From NCBI GenBank assembly GCA_031390045.1, contig JANMTB010000135.1, positions 1 through 24,890 of the forward strand: a DNA stretch of 24,890 nt, written 5' to 3'. The notes beneath the pieces are model-generated. The model saw only the letters and a program-made list of their open reading frames with translations, made no database searches and was not told where the DNA came from. The translations under genes and the position numbers were made by a program. Of the stretch, positions 1-7,425 are shown one piece after another. The DNA is from Aalborgiella sp031390045. GTDB taxonomy: Bacteria > Pseudomonadota > Gammaproteobacteria > Burkholderiales > Burkholderiaceae_C. Numbering within the stretch: position 1 is the first letter of the stretch; each line of letters starts with the position of its first letter.

Positions 1-300
1 CAAACGCGTCTTGGTCCACGCCAAATGGTCGGTTTCCTCTTTGGCTGCAGCGATGAAATGTGCTTTGGTGGCTGCGTTGTTGGTTGCAAAGGCACCCGCT
101 GTGTAGAGTGCTTGGGCGCAGACTTCGCCCACATGGTTAACCCGCATCAAAGCGCCCGCATGTGCTTTGTCCTCGGCAATAAGAGGAGCTGGTTGCATGT
201 CCAGTGTCGTCGGCAGTGGGTAAGGCCGCGTGGCGCGTGGTTCGGCAAACAAGGTGCGTAAGGCTGTGTCGAGTGTGGAAATCACTTGGTCTTTGAACAT
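1..300 (-). CDS. coq7: Coq7-type demethoxyubiquinone hydroxylase, 5' part (partial)
   Basis: The minus strand is open from an ATG at 298-300 to the left edge: 100 codons without a stop. The product looks like the N-terminal half of the Coq7 family of membrane-associated di-iron monooxygenases, which hydroxylate demethoxyubiquinone in ubiquinone synthesis. What shows this: the conserved block MRVNHVGEVCAQALY (residues 52-66), with the first ligand Glu at 59, and then KEETDHLAW (87-95), carrying the E-x-x-H di-iron motif (E89, H92). Residues 1-45 are a variable leader. The rest of the ferritin-like bundle, including the second E-x-x-H, lies outside the window. It is transcribed away from the porin gene, with 252 bp between the two starts. 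The family call is from memory of the motif. Confidence 0.88.
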   Translation of the reverse strand, partial: MFKDQVISTLDTALRTLFAEPRATRPYPLPTTLDMQPAPLIAEDKAHAGALMRVNHVGEVCAQALYTAGAFATNNAATKAHFIAAAKEETDHLAWTKTRL

Positions 301-552
301 AAGTGCTATCTTAACGCGACTGAAAAGGTGCTGTTTTTGTGTGTTTATAGGCGCGGCAAGCTAGGGAATTGTTGCAGTTGTGCAACGTTTTTCAATTAAA
401 TAGCCCTTTTTTGCCTAAAGCGTTTGCGAAGTGGCCGCGGCTTTGGTTCAATACATACAACTTCCCGCAAGGAGGTTGGCCCGGGCATCTGGCGTGTGAC
501 GAAAATCACACAAAAGACCGGAGCCCTATGTTCAACTTTGGAGAATTTTTAA
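301..552. promoter_or_regulatory. Divergent intergenic region between coq7 and porin, with inverted repeat
   Basis: This 252-bp gap holds the promoters of coq7 (minus) and the porin (plus). An inverted repeat GTTGC-N6-GCAAC lies at 371-386. A weak sigma-70 pair (TTGCAG 373-378, 17 bp, TTAAAT 396-401) overlaps it, which would give the porin a leader of roughly 145 nt. A long leader is common for porin mRNAs targeted by small RNAs, but I see no proof of that here. The porin ribosome site is GGAGA at 540-544. I see no RNA gene in this stretch. Confidence 0.35.
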
Positions 553-1626
553 ATGAAAAAAACCCTACTCGCAATGGCAGTGTTGGCAGCTTCTGGCGCA
601 GCATTCGCACAATCTTCAGTAACTCTGTTTGGTGTTGTTGACGGCACTTTGGCTTTCGGCAAAGGTTCAGTGTCTAACTTGACACAATTGACTAACTCTG
701 GCTACAACTCTAGCCGTTTGGGTTTCCGTGGTGTTGAAGACCTCGGTGGCGGTTTGAATGCAAGTTTCCATTTGGAAGCTGGCGTGAACAATGACAACGG
801 TACTGGTGCTGCTACAAGCACTAACAACCAAGCAGTTGGCGCATTTGATGCAGCAACTGGTGCTAACAGCCCAGTTCGCGCTGGTACACAAGGTTTGACA
901 TTCAACCGTCGTTCAACAGTTAGCCTCGGTGGCGGCTTCGGTGAAATTCGTTTAGGCCGTGACTACACGCCACAATTCTGGAACCACACTGTGTATGACG
1001 CATTTGGTACCAACGGCGTGGGCACTAGCCAACTCTTGAACTCTTCATTGGGTGGCCCAACAGCAGTTCGCGCATCTAACAGCATTGGCTACTTCTTGCC
1101 AGGCAACTTGGGTGGTTTCAACGGTCAAGTTCAGTACGCTATGGGCGAAAACGCTTCTACTGGTGCTAAAAACGGCAACGGCTTCGGCTTGCGTTTTGGC
1201 TACGGTGCTGGCCCAATCGCTGCTAACCTTGCCTACAGCCGTACTACATATGCTGCTGGCAACATCACAACCACCAACGCTGGTGCTAGCTATGACTTCG
1301 GCGTAGCAAAAATCAGCGGTTTGTATGACCAAGACAAAAACGGTGCTACGACTGGTAAAGGCTTCATGGTTGGCTTGAATGCACCTGTCGGCGCTGGCGA
1401 AATCCGCGGCTCTTACGGTACATACAAAACTGACGCAGCTGGTACACCAAAAACCAACAAGTTCGCTTTGGGTTATGTGCACAACTTGTCTAAGCGTACT
1501 GCTGCTTATGCAACATTGGCACGTGTGAGCAACTCTGGTGGTGCGAAGCAAGCTTTGAACGGCTCTTCTACAGCTGCTAACGGTTCTTCAACTGGCTACG
1601 ACTTCGGTATTCGCCACTCTTTCTAA
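553..1626 (+). CDS. Gram-negative trimeric porin (Burkholderiales type)
   Basis: A 357-residue outer-membrane general porin, forming a 16-stranded beta barrel for passive diffusion of small hydrophilic solutes. The N-terminus MKKTLLAMAVLAASGAAFA is a clear Sec signal peptide, with cleavage expected after AFA (residue 19), giving a mature start QSSVTLFGVVDG typical of this family. The conserved SRLGFRGVEDLGGG block follows (about 55-68). RRSTVSLGGGFGEIRLGRDYTP (about 118-139) precedes the constriction loop. The last residues, GIRHSF, end in the C-terminal Phe recognised by the BAM machinery. Codon use is strongly biased, as in a highly expressed gene, and a strong terminator follows. The start is supported by GGAGA 8 bp upstream. 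The exact substrate cannot be read from sequence. Confidence 0.95.
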   Translation: MKKTLLAMAVLAASGAAFAQSSVTLFGVVDGTLAFGKGSVSNLTQLTNSGYNSSRLGFRGVEDLGGGLNASFHLEAGVNNDNGTGAATSTNNQAVGAFDAATGANSPVRAGTQGLTFNRRSTVSLGGGFGEIRLGRDYTPQFWNHTVYDAFGTNGVGTSQLLNSSLGGPTAVRASNSIGYFLPGNLGGFNGQVQYAMGENASTGAKNGNGFGLRFGYGAGPIAANLAYSRTTYAAGNITTTNAGASYDFGVAKISGLYDQDKNGATTGKGFMVGLNAPVGAGEIRGSYGTYKTDAAGTPKTNKFALGYVHNLSKRTAAYATLARVSNSGGAKQALNGSSTAANGSSTGYDFGIRHSF

Positions 1627-1671
1627 TATAACGCTGGCGTAAGCTAGTTTTATGTAGAAAAAGAACTAAAA

Positions 1672-1701
1672 GCCGCTTGAGGTAACTCAAGCGGCTTTTT
1701 T
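1672..1701 (+). terminator. Rho-independent terminator of the porin gene
   Basis: A perfect 10-bp stem, GCCGCTTGAG (1672-1681) pairing with CTCAAGCGGC (1686-1695), is closed by the loop GTAA and followed by six T (1696-1701). Four A precede the stem, so it could also work in the minus direction. It lies 46 bp after the porin stop. Confidence 0.95.
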
Positions 1702-1749
1702 ATGCGCCGGCACAATGACTTTTAGCTTAAATATTTAAGTTTGCTTGTT

Positions 1750-2472
1750 ATGCGACTGTTTCTAAATTCTTTGCTTCTGCTGAGCTTGCTTTTTATGCAA
1801 GCGTGTTCTACATCCGAGCCAGCGCTGGTACCACACAAGAGTCAAACCGCGTCGGATAACGCGCCTTGGCAGCATTTGATATTACCAAGCAAAAAACAAA
1901 CAGATTACAGCTTTGGCCAACAACGTGGCCGTGATGCTATTCACGCACGGTCTACATCGTCTGCGAGTATGTTGCGCCGCGATTTGCATATCGCATCCGC
2001 TGATTTAGATGTCGTCAAATTTTCATGGCATGTGCCAGAATTGATCCGTAACGCCGATCTCGCGGAACGAGATTTTGATGATTCTCCGGTTCGCATCGTG
2101 CTCATTTTTGGGGGCGATAAAAGTAAATTTTCCGTCAAAAATGTAATGTTGTCAGAGATGGCGGAAATGCTATCGGGCGAAGCTTTGCCCTACGCCACCT
2201 TGATGTACGTGTGGTGCAACAAACGCGAGCCTGGAAGCGTTGTCGTCAATCCTAGAACTGACAGAATACGCAGCATCGTAGTGGAGTCAGGCGCAAGAAA
2301 TTTACGTCAATGGTTAGATTACGAACGAAATATTCGAGCCGACTATGAAAAAGCGTTCGGTGAAGCGCCAGGAGATTTACTGCGCGTCGGCATCATGACT
2401 GACAGTGACAACACACAATCACAAACAGTCGCCTCATACGGTTCCATGCACTTTGGAAAAAACAAAAAGTAA
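1750..2472 (+). CDS. DUF3047 family lipoprotein
   Basis: A 240-residue protein whose body matches what I know of the DUF3047 family, conserved in betaproteobacteria and without a known function. Recognisable blocks are KFSWHVPELI with NADLAERDFDDSPVRIVLIFGGD (about 90-122), ALPYATLMYVWCN (about 146-158), VVNPRTDRIRSIVVESG (about 165-181) and the end LLRVGIMTDSDNT. The N-terminus is a lipoprotein-like signal, MRLFLNSLLLLSLLFMQAC, with the candidate lipidated Cys at 19; the lipobox is imperfect (FMQAC). I chose ATG 1750. An in-frame TTG at 1741 would add only three residues, and neither has a clear ribosome site. It is a single gene between the porin terminator and the peptide-transport operon. 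Confidence 0.8.
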   Translation: MRLFLNSLLLLSLLFMQACSTSEPALVPHKSQTASDNAPWQHLILPSKKQTDYSFGQQRGRDAIHARSTSSASMLRRDLHIASADLDVVKFSWHVPELIRNADLAERDFDDSPVRIVLIFGGDKSKFSVKNVMLSEMAEMLSGEALPYATLMYVWCNKREPGSVVVNPRTDRIRSIVVESGARNLRQWLDYERNIRADYEKAFGEAPGDLLRVGIMTDSDNTQSQTVASYGSMHFGKNKK

Positions 2473-2517
2473 ATAATCGGTCGAATAGTTCTGTCTCATG
2501 GAAAATCCTATGTCGAT

Positions 2518-2534
2518 TTGGCACATTAAATGCT
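2518..2534 (+). promoter_or_regulatory. Candidate sigma-54 (-24/-12) promoter of the peptide-transport operon
   Basis: TTGGCACATTAAATGCT matches the RpoN consensus TTGGCACGNNNNTTGCT at 11 of the 13 defined positions. The essential GG (2520-2521) and GC (2532-2533) are separated by exactly 10 bp. Transcription would start near 2545, about 23 nt before the dppB ATG at 2568. No enhancer-binding-protein gene is in the window. This is a sequence match, not a measured promoter. Confidence 0.6.
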
Positions 2535-2567
2535 AGGATAGTTTTATTTACACGGTGCAAATATTAA

Positions 2568-3548
2568 ATGCTCGCTTTCGTGCTCAGACGATTACTTCAA
2601 GCCATGGTGGTGATGGTAGTCGTGTCTTTCATAGCATTCATGCTCTTCCAATTTGTTGGGGATCCTGTCCAATCCTTATTAGGTGTTGATGCGCTGCCAG
2701 ACCAAATCACACAACTACGCACTGACTTGGGTTTGGACAAGCCTTTCATTGTTCAGTTTTGGCATTTTTTAGGCAACGCTGTTCAAGGCGAGTTTGGCAT
2801 CAGCTACCGACAAGGTGCAAAAGTATCACGTTTGATTGCTGAGCGCTTACCAGCCACATTGGAGTTGGCTTTTGTTGCCGTCTTCTTGGCGTTGATAGTG
2901 GGCATTCCTATGGGTGTTTATGCTGCGCTCAAACGTGGCTCTTTTTTGAGTCAAATGTTCATGACGATCTCGCTACTTGGCGTGTCACTCCCTACATTTT
3001 TAATCGGCATTTTGTTGATTTTGGTGTTTGCTGTCTGGCTGGGCGTGTTACCAAGTTTTGGCAGAGGCGATACGACGCAGCTAGGTTGGTGGAGCACTGG
3101 TTTGCTGACGGTCGATGGTTTGAAGCACATTGTCTTACCTGCCATCACGTTGGCGGTCTTCCAGCTGACATTGATCATGCGTTTGGTGCGTGCAGAAATG
3201 CTAGAAGTGCTGCGCACTGATTACATCAAGTTTGCGCGGGCACGCGGCTTGTCTGACAGTTCTATCCATTTCAGTCATGCGCTTAAAAACACCTTGGTGC
3301 CTGTGATCACCATCATTGGTTTGCAATTGGGTGCGGTTATTGCGTTTGCCATCATTACCGAGTCGGTTTTCCAGTGGCCAGGCATGGGGTTGTTGTTCAT
3401 ACAAGCAGTCACGTTTGCCGATATTCCCGTGATGGCAGCCTATTTATGTCTGATTGCGTTGATCTTTGTGGTGATTAATTTGGTGGTTGATTTGCTCTAT
3501 TTTGCAGTTGATCCGCGTCTGAGTTTCAGCAATGCGGGAGGTCATTGA
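2568..3548 (+). CDS. dppB: Peptide ABC transporter, inner-membrane permease (DppB/OppB type)
   Basis: A 326-residue integral membrane permease, one of the two subunits forming the channel for di/oligopeptide import. The start MLAFVLRRLLQAMVVMVVVS is the typical first transmembrane helix of DppB. The periplasmic block DLGLDKPFIVQFWHFLGNAVQGEFGISY (about 52-80) is family-typical. The EAA coupling loop is DYIKFARARGLSDSS (about 219-233), followed by LKNTLVPVITIIGLQLG. About six hydrophobic segments are visible, and the length is normal. It is the first gene of the operon, just after a sigma-54-like promoter. Its TGA overlaps the ATG of the next gene by one base (TGATG), implying translational coupling. 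No clear ribosome site precedes its ATG. Substrate (dipeptide, oligopeptide or other) is inferred only from family. Confidence 0.93.
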   Translation: MLAFVLRRLLQAMVVMVVVSFIAFMLFQFVGDPVQSLLGVDALPDQITQLRTDLGLDKPFIVQFWHFLGNAVQGEFGISYRQGAKVSRLIAERLPATLELAFVAVFLALIVGIPMGVYAALKRGSFLSQMFMTISLLGVSLPTFLIGILLILVFAVWLGVLPSFGRGDTTQLGWWSTGLLTVDGLKHIVLPAITLAVFQLTLIMRLVRAEMLEVLRTDYIKFARARGLSDSSIHFSHALKNTLVPVITIIGLQLGAVIAFAIITESVFQWPGMGLLFIQAVTFADIPVMAAYLCLIALIFVVINLVVDLLYFAVDPRLSFSNAGGH

Positions 3549-4759
3549 TGACGTCAGCGCGCAATTTAGGTGCAGGTCGTGCGTTCGCACATATTGCTAA
3601 GTTTCACCCCGAGTTAACCGCGTTTAGGCGCGATTTGCATGCGCATCCAGAGCTAGGCTTTGAAGAGGTTTACACATCAGGTCGCGTTGAGCAGGCTGTA
3701 CGTTTATGCGGCGTGGATGAGCTGCACACCGGGATTGGCAAAACGGGTGTGGTCGCTATCATTCGCGGTCAAACAAACACCTCTAAAAAAATGATTGCTT
3801 TGCGCGCAGATATGGACGCTTTGCCGCTTCAAGAACACAACGACGTGTCATGGAAATCAAGCAAGCAAGGCCTCATGCATGCCTGCGGGCACGATGGACA
3901 TACAACAATGCTGGTCGGCGCTGCGCGCTATCTTGCGGAAACACGCAATTTTGACGGTACTGCCGTGTTGATTTTTCAGCCCGGCGAGGAAGGGTACGCG
4001 GGCGCGCGGGCGATGATTCAAGATGGTCTGTTCGAGCGCTTTCCTGCACAGGCGGCCTATGCGATACACAACTCGCCAGAAACCGAAGCTGGCGTCATAG
4101 GCATTACGCCAGGGCCGATGCAGGCAGCTGTAGATCGCATCGAAATCATCATCACGGGCAAAGGTGGCCATGGTGCACGACCGCAAAATTGTATCGACCC
4201 TATTTTGGTGGCAGCGCACATCATCACCGCTGTGCAAAGCATTGCCTCGCGCAACGTGGCTGCTGTTGACCAAGTGGTCGTCAGTATTTGCTCTGTACAA
4301 GGCGGCAACCCAGGCGCAATGAGTGTGATTCCTGGAGCAGTAAATTTGGTAGGCACTGTGCGCACCTATCGTACAGAGATTCAAGATTTGGTTGAACAAC
4401 GGCTTCGCGCGCTATGCGAGTCTGTCGCAGCAGGCTTTGGCGCTCAGGCTACTGTCATTTACGAGCGGGTTTACCCCGCTACCGTAAACACCTTGCCCGA
4501 GGCACAATTTGCATCGGATGTCGCAGCAAGTTTAGTCGGTGAATCTCGCGTGATTCGCAATATGGCACCCAGTATGGGCGGTGAAGATTTTTCTTTTATG
4601 TTGCAAGTCGTGCCAGGCGCTTATATGCGCTTAGGTCAAGGCAGCCCAAACGGCTGTTTTTTGCACAATAGCAGATATGACTTCAATGATGATGTTTTGC
4701 CGCTGGGAAGTGCTTTGTATGCCAGTTTGATAGAGCAGTCAATGCCCGTTCTTGGTTAG
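3548..4759 (+). CDS. M20D-family metal-dependent amidohydrolase (hippurate hydrolase/aminoacylase type)
   Basis: A 403-residue cytosolic metallohydrolase of the M20D group (HipO, AbgB, IAA-amino-acid hydrolase relatives), which cleave N-acyl or N-aroyl amino acids and some dipeptides. Metal-binding motifs are intact: HACGHDGH (C113, H115, H118), GEEG (E147, E148), HNSPE (His in the third motif), GGHGARP in the dimerisation domain, MGGEDF, and the C-terminal ligand LHN (H373). I chose ATG 3548, which overlaps the dppB stop and has GGGAGG at 3536-3541; a TTG at 3545 is less likely. Its place between permease and binding-protein genes suggests it processes what the transporter brings in, such as an N-acylated amino acid or dipeptide. 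The precise substrate is unknown. Confidence 0.9.
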   Translation: MTSARNLGAGRAFAHIAKFHPELTAFRRDLHAHPELGFEEVYTSGRVEQAVRLCGVDELHTGIGKTGVVAIIRGQTNTSKKMIALRADMDALPLQEHNDVSWKSSKQGLMHACGHDGHTTMLVGAARYLAETRNFDGTAVLIFQPGEEGYAGARAMIQDGLFERFPAQAAYAIHNSPETEAGVIGITPGPMQAAVDRIEIIITGKGGHGARPQNCIDPILVAAHIITAVQSIASRNVAAVDQVVVSICSVQGGNPGAMSVIPGAVNLVGTVRTYRTEIQDLVEQRLRALCESVAAGFGAQATVIYERVYPATVNTLPEAQFASDVAASLVGESRVIRNMAPSMGGEDFSFMLQVVPGAYMRLGQGSPNGCFLHNSRYDFNDDVLPLGSALYASLIEQSMPVLG

Positions 4760-4810
4760 TTTATGTTTTTTATATTTTAAAATAAGTAAATCGTATAATT
4801 GGAGAAAACC

Positions 4811-6394
4811 ATGAATTTTAAGAAAAAAATAGTTGTAGCCGGCGTATTGTATGCTTTTAGCGCTATGATTTTTGTAGCTTCAGCGGTGACTTTAAGAATT
4901 GCAAATCAAGGTGATGCATTGTCCTTAGATCCGCATTCGCTTAACGAATCATTGCAGCTGACGGTACTAACCAATGTTTACGAACCGTTGGTAACGCGTG
5001 ATCGCGATTACAAACTAGTTCCAGCGTTAGCTACTGACTGGAAGCAAACATCGCCTACGGTTTGGCGCTTTAATCTGCGCAAAAACGTGCAATTCCATGA
5101 CGGTACGCCATTCACTGCAGACGATGTGATTTTCAATTATGAGCGCGCTAAAGACGTTGGCTCTGACATGAAAAGCTACGTCGGACAAATCAAAGAAGTC
5201 AAAAAAATTGACGACCATACGGTAGATTTTGTACTGAATAACCCGTTTCCTATCTTGCCTGAATTATTCACTGGTTGGCTACAGATGAGCAAAAAGTGGT
5301 GCGAAACTAACCAAGCCACCAAACCCGTTGATCGCCGTAAAGGCATTGAAAACGCTGCATCATTCCGCGCCAATGGAACAGGACCTTACCGAGCACGCGA
5401 ACGCCAGCCAAATATTCGTACCGTGTTTTCTCGCAGCGGCAACTACTGGGGTAAGGTTGATGGAAACGTTGATGAAGTCATCTTCACGCCGATTGGCAAC
5501 GACAGCACGCGCGTAGCAGCATTGCTGTCTGGTGAAATTGACATCATGGACCCCGTACCTGTGCAAGACGTTGCTCGCATTCAGTCAAATGCAAATCTCA
5601 AAGTGTTACAAGGTTCCGAGTTGCGAATTATCTTTTTGGGCATGGACCAAAAGCGCGACGAATTACTTTTTTCTAATGTGAAAGGTAAAAACCCATTCAA
5701 AGACATTCGCGTGCGCAAAGCGTTTTACCAAGCGATTGATATTGAAGGCATTAAAAAGACAGTAATGCGCGGTGCTTCTGTACCTGCAGCCATGCTGGTA
5801 CCACCGCAAGTAAAAGGCCATGCCGCTGATTTAGCGACTCGTATTCCTTATGATGTCGAGGCAGCGAAAAAACTGATGACGGAAGCGGGCTATGGTGCCG
5901 GGTTTGAATTGAAGATGAATTGCCCGAATGATCGCTATGTCAACGATGGCGAAATTTGCCAAACAGTGGCTGCTAACTTGTCAAAAATTGGCGTGAAAAT
6001 TAATTTAGAAGCCGAAACCAAAGGCACCTACTTTCCAAAAATTTTGAGCCGAAATACCAGTTTTTATATGCTTGGATGGACCAGTAGCACGGTAGATGCG
6101 CACAACGTGATGAATCCAATCATGGCATCACCTGGCGAAGGCGGTCGTGGCCAGTTCAATCTAGGCGCTTATAGCAATCCAAAAATCGATGAACTCACAG
6201 TCAAAGTAGGATCTGAAACAGACGACGTTAAACGCAACGCCATGATTCGCGAAGCGCTGAAGATTCATCAAGACGATATTGGGCATTTGCCTTTGCACCA
6301 ACAGTCGCTTAGCTGGGGCGTTAAAAAGAGCATTGATTTGGTGCAATTACCAGGCAATGAAATGCCTTGGAAATTTATCAAAGTAAATAAATAA
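4811..6394 (+). CDS. dppA: Periplasmic peptide-binding protein (SBP_bac_5, DppA type)
   Basis: A 527-residue extracytoplasmic solute-binding protein that captures peptides and delivers them to the DppBC channel. The N-terminus MNFKKKIVVAGVLYAFSAMI plus FVASA is a Sec signal peptide, with cleavage likely after ASA (residue 25). Family blocks: SLDPHSLNE, LTNVYEPLVTRDRDYKLVPALATDW, WRFNLRKNVQFHDGTPFTADDVIFNYER, NGTGPYRAR, and the interlobe region DIRVRKAFYQAIDIEGIKKTVMRGASVPA. Start: ATG 4811, preceded by GGAGAAAACC, rather than the in-frame TTG at 4799. Oddity: the hydrophobic core of the signal peptide (about residues 9-23) coincides exactly with a copy of a 45-bp dispersed repeat (4834-4878, minus orientation). 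Confidence 0.93.
   Translation: MNFKKKIVVAGVLYAFSAMIFVASAVTLRIANQGDALSLDPHSLNESLQLTVLTNVYEPLVTRDRDYKLVPALATDWKQTSPTVWRFNLRKNVQFHDGTPFTADDVIFNYERAKDVGSDMKSYVGQIKEVKKIDDHTVDFVLNNPFPILPELFTGWLQMSKKWCETNQATKPVDRRKGIENAASFRANGTGPYRARERQPNIRTVFSRSGNYWGKVDGNVDEVIFTPIGNDSTRVAALLSGEIDIMDPVPVQDVARIQSNANLKVLQGSELRIIFLGMDQKRDELLFSNVKGKNPFKDIRVRKAFYQAIDIEGIKKTVMRGASVPAAMLVPPQVKGHAADLATRIPYDVEAAKKLMTEAGYGAGFELKMNCPNDRYVNDGEICQTVAANLSKIGVKINLEAETKGTYFPKILSRNTSFYMLGWTSSTVDAHNVMNPIMASPGEGGRGQFNLGAYSNPKIDELTVKVGSETDDVKRNAMIREALKIHQDDIGHLPLHQQSLSWGVKKSIDLVQLPGNEMPWKFIKVNK
4834..4878 (-). repeat. 45-bp dispersed palindromic element, copy D (inside dppA signal peptide)
   Basis: Read on the minus strand it is GCTAC-N7-ATAGC-N15-TACGCCGGCTACA. 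Every spacing equals that of copies A, B and C, and the 13-bp 3' core is identical to copy B. It lies wholly in the dppA reading frame and encodes residues about 9-23. The only change from the palindrome consensus is one base in the left arm. Confidence 0.7.
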
Positions 6395-6396
6395 AA

Positions 6397-6446
6397 ATTT
6401 AAAACTAGCTTAGTTCGAAATTTAAAACATTTAAATCATTTAAAAC
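6397..6446 (+). repeat. Three ATTTAAAAC direct repeats in the dppA-dppC gap
   Basis: ATTTAAAAC occurs at 6397-6405, 6420-6428 and 6438-6446, with a further ATTTAAAT at 6429-6436, inside an almost pure AT stretch between the dppA stop and the dppC start. It may be slippage-derived sequence, a binding site, or a stretch tuning relative expression of the binding protein. I see no stem-loop like those that often protect binding-protein mRNAs. Confidence 0.6.
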
Positions 6447-6467
6447 AATTAATTGTAAAGTTTGCTT

Positions 6468-7403
6468 GTGAACACCATTGTGAAATCTCAGCCAAGGTCA
6501 AGCCTTGTAACGTGGTGGCATAGCGATGTAGGCCACAGTTTTCGCAATTCACCCCTTGCGATGACTGCAGCTGCCGTTGCATTTTTCTGTGTCTTTTGCG
6601 CTGTCTTTGCTGGCTTTGTCGCGCCACATAACCCGTTTGACTTGACCACACTTGAGTTGAGCAATGCTCGTCTGCCGCCTGCATGGTATGACACTGGCAC
6701 CTCAAAATTCGTTTTCGGCACAGACGATCAAGGCCGTGATATTTTGTCTGCTTTGATGTACGGCGCGCGCATTTCATTGGCCGTTGGTATTATTTCTGTG
6801 ATTTTGTCTGTGCTCATCGGTGTCAGCTTCGGCTTGCTTGCTGGGTTTTTAGGCGGCTGGGTCGATACTTTTTTGATGCGTTTGTGCGATGTGATGCTCT
6901 CTTTTCCTCCCATTTTGGTCGCTTTGTTGATTGCGGGTGTAGGTCGTGCACTTTTCCCGAATGCGCAGGACAGCTTGGCGCTGGGGGTCTTGGTTGTTTC
7001 TATCACATTGACTGGCTGGGTTCAGTATGCGCGTACGGTGCGTGGCACGACGATGGTGGAGCGCAATAAAGAATATGTGCAAGCCGCGCGCGTCACCGGC
7101 GTGAGTTCATCACGAATCATGCGCAAACATGTTTTGCCAAATGTTCTGGGGCCTGTGTTGGTATTGGCTACGATCCAAGTAGCAACAGCCATCATCATTG
7201 AAGCAACGTTGTCATTTTTGGGCGTTGGGTCACCGCCAACCGCACCATCTCTAGGGACATTGATTCGCGTTGGCAATGATTACTTATTTTCTGGCGAATG
7301 GTGGATAGCACTGTTCCCGGGCATGATGTTGGTCGTCATTGCCTTGAGTGTCAATTTGTTGGGCGATTGGTTGCGAGATGCGCTTAATCCAAAGCTGCGG
7401 TGA
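6468..7403 (+). CDS. dppC: Peptide ABC transporter, second permease (DppC/OppC type)
   Basis: A 311-residue membrane permease, partner of DppB. It has the OppC_N-type cytoplasmic leader with RNSPLAMTAAAVAFFCVFCAVFAGFVAPHNPFD (first helix, about 28-55). TDDQGRDILSALMYGARISLAVG (about 87-109) is nearly diagnostic for DppC, followed by the EAA loop EYVQAARVTGVSSSRIMRKHVLPN (about 202-225) and FLGVGSPPTAPSLG near the end. I chose GTG 6468, because GTAAAG ends 7 bp upstream; TTG 6462 would leave too little spacing. It follows dppA after a 73-bp AT-rich gap with repeats, and dppD follows after 22 bp. Confidence 0.92.
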   Translation: MNTIVKSQPRSSLVTWWHSDVGHSFRNSPLAMTAAAVAFFCVFCAVFAGFVAPHNPFDLTTLELSNARLPPAWYDTGTSKFVFGTDDQGRDILSALMYGARISLAVGIISVILSVLIGVSFGLLAGFLGGWVDTFLMRLCDVMLSFPPILVALLIAGVGRALFPNAQDSLALGVLVVSITLTGWVQYARTVRGTTMVERNKEYVQAARVTGVSSSRIMRKHVLPNVLGPVLVLATIQVATAIIIEATLSFLGVGSPPTAPSLGTLIRVGNDYLFSGEWWIALFPGMMLVVIALSVNLLGDWLRDALNPKLR

Positions 7404-7425
7404 AGTATTTTAAATTTATCCTGAC

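Noticed and set aside
25..261. Plus-strand open frame at the left edge
   Set aside because: The minus strand encodes a recognisable Coq7 N-terminus over the same bases.
1045..1551. Long open frame antisense to the porin
   Set aside because: Product is Cys/Ser-rich with no recognisable motif; it arises from the biased codon use of the porin on the other strand.
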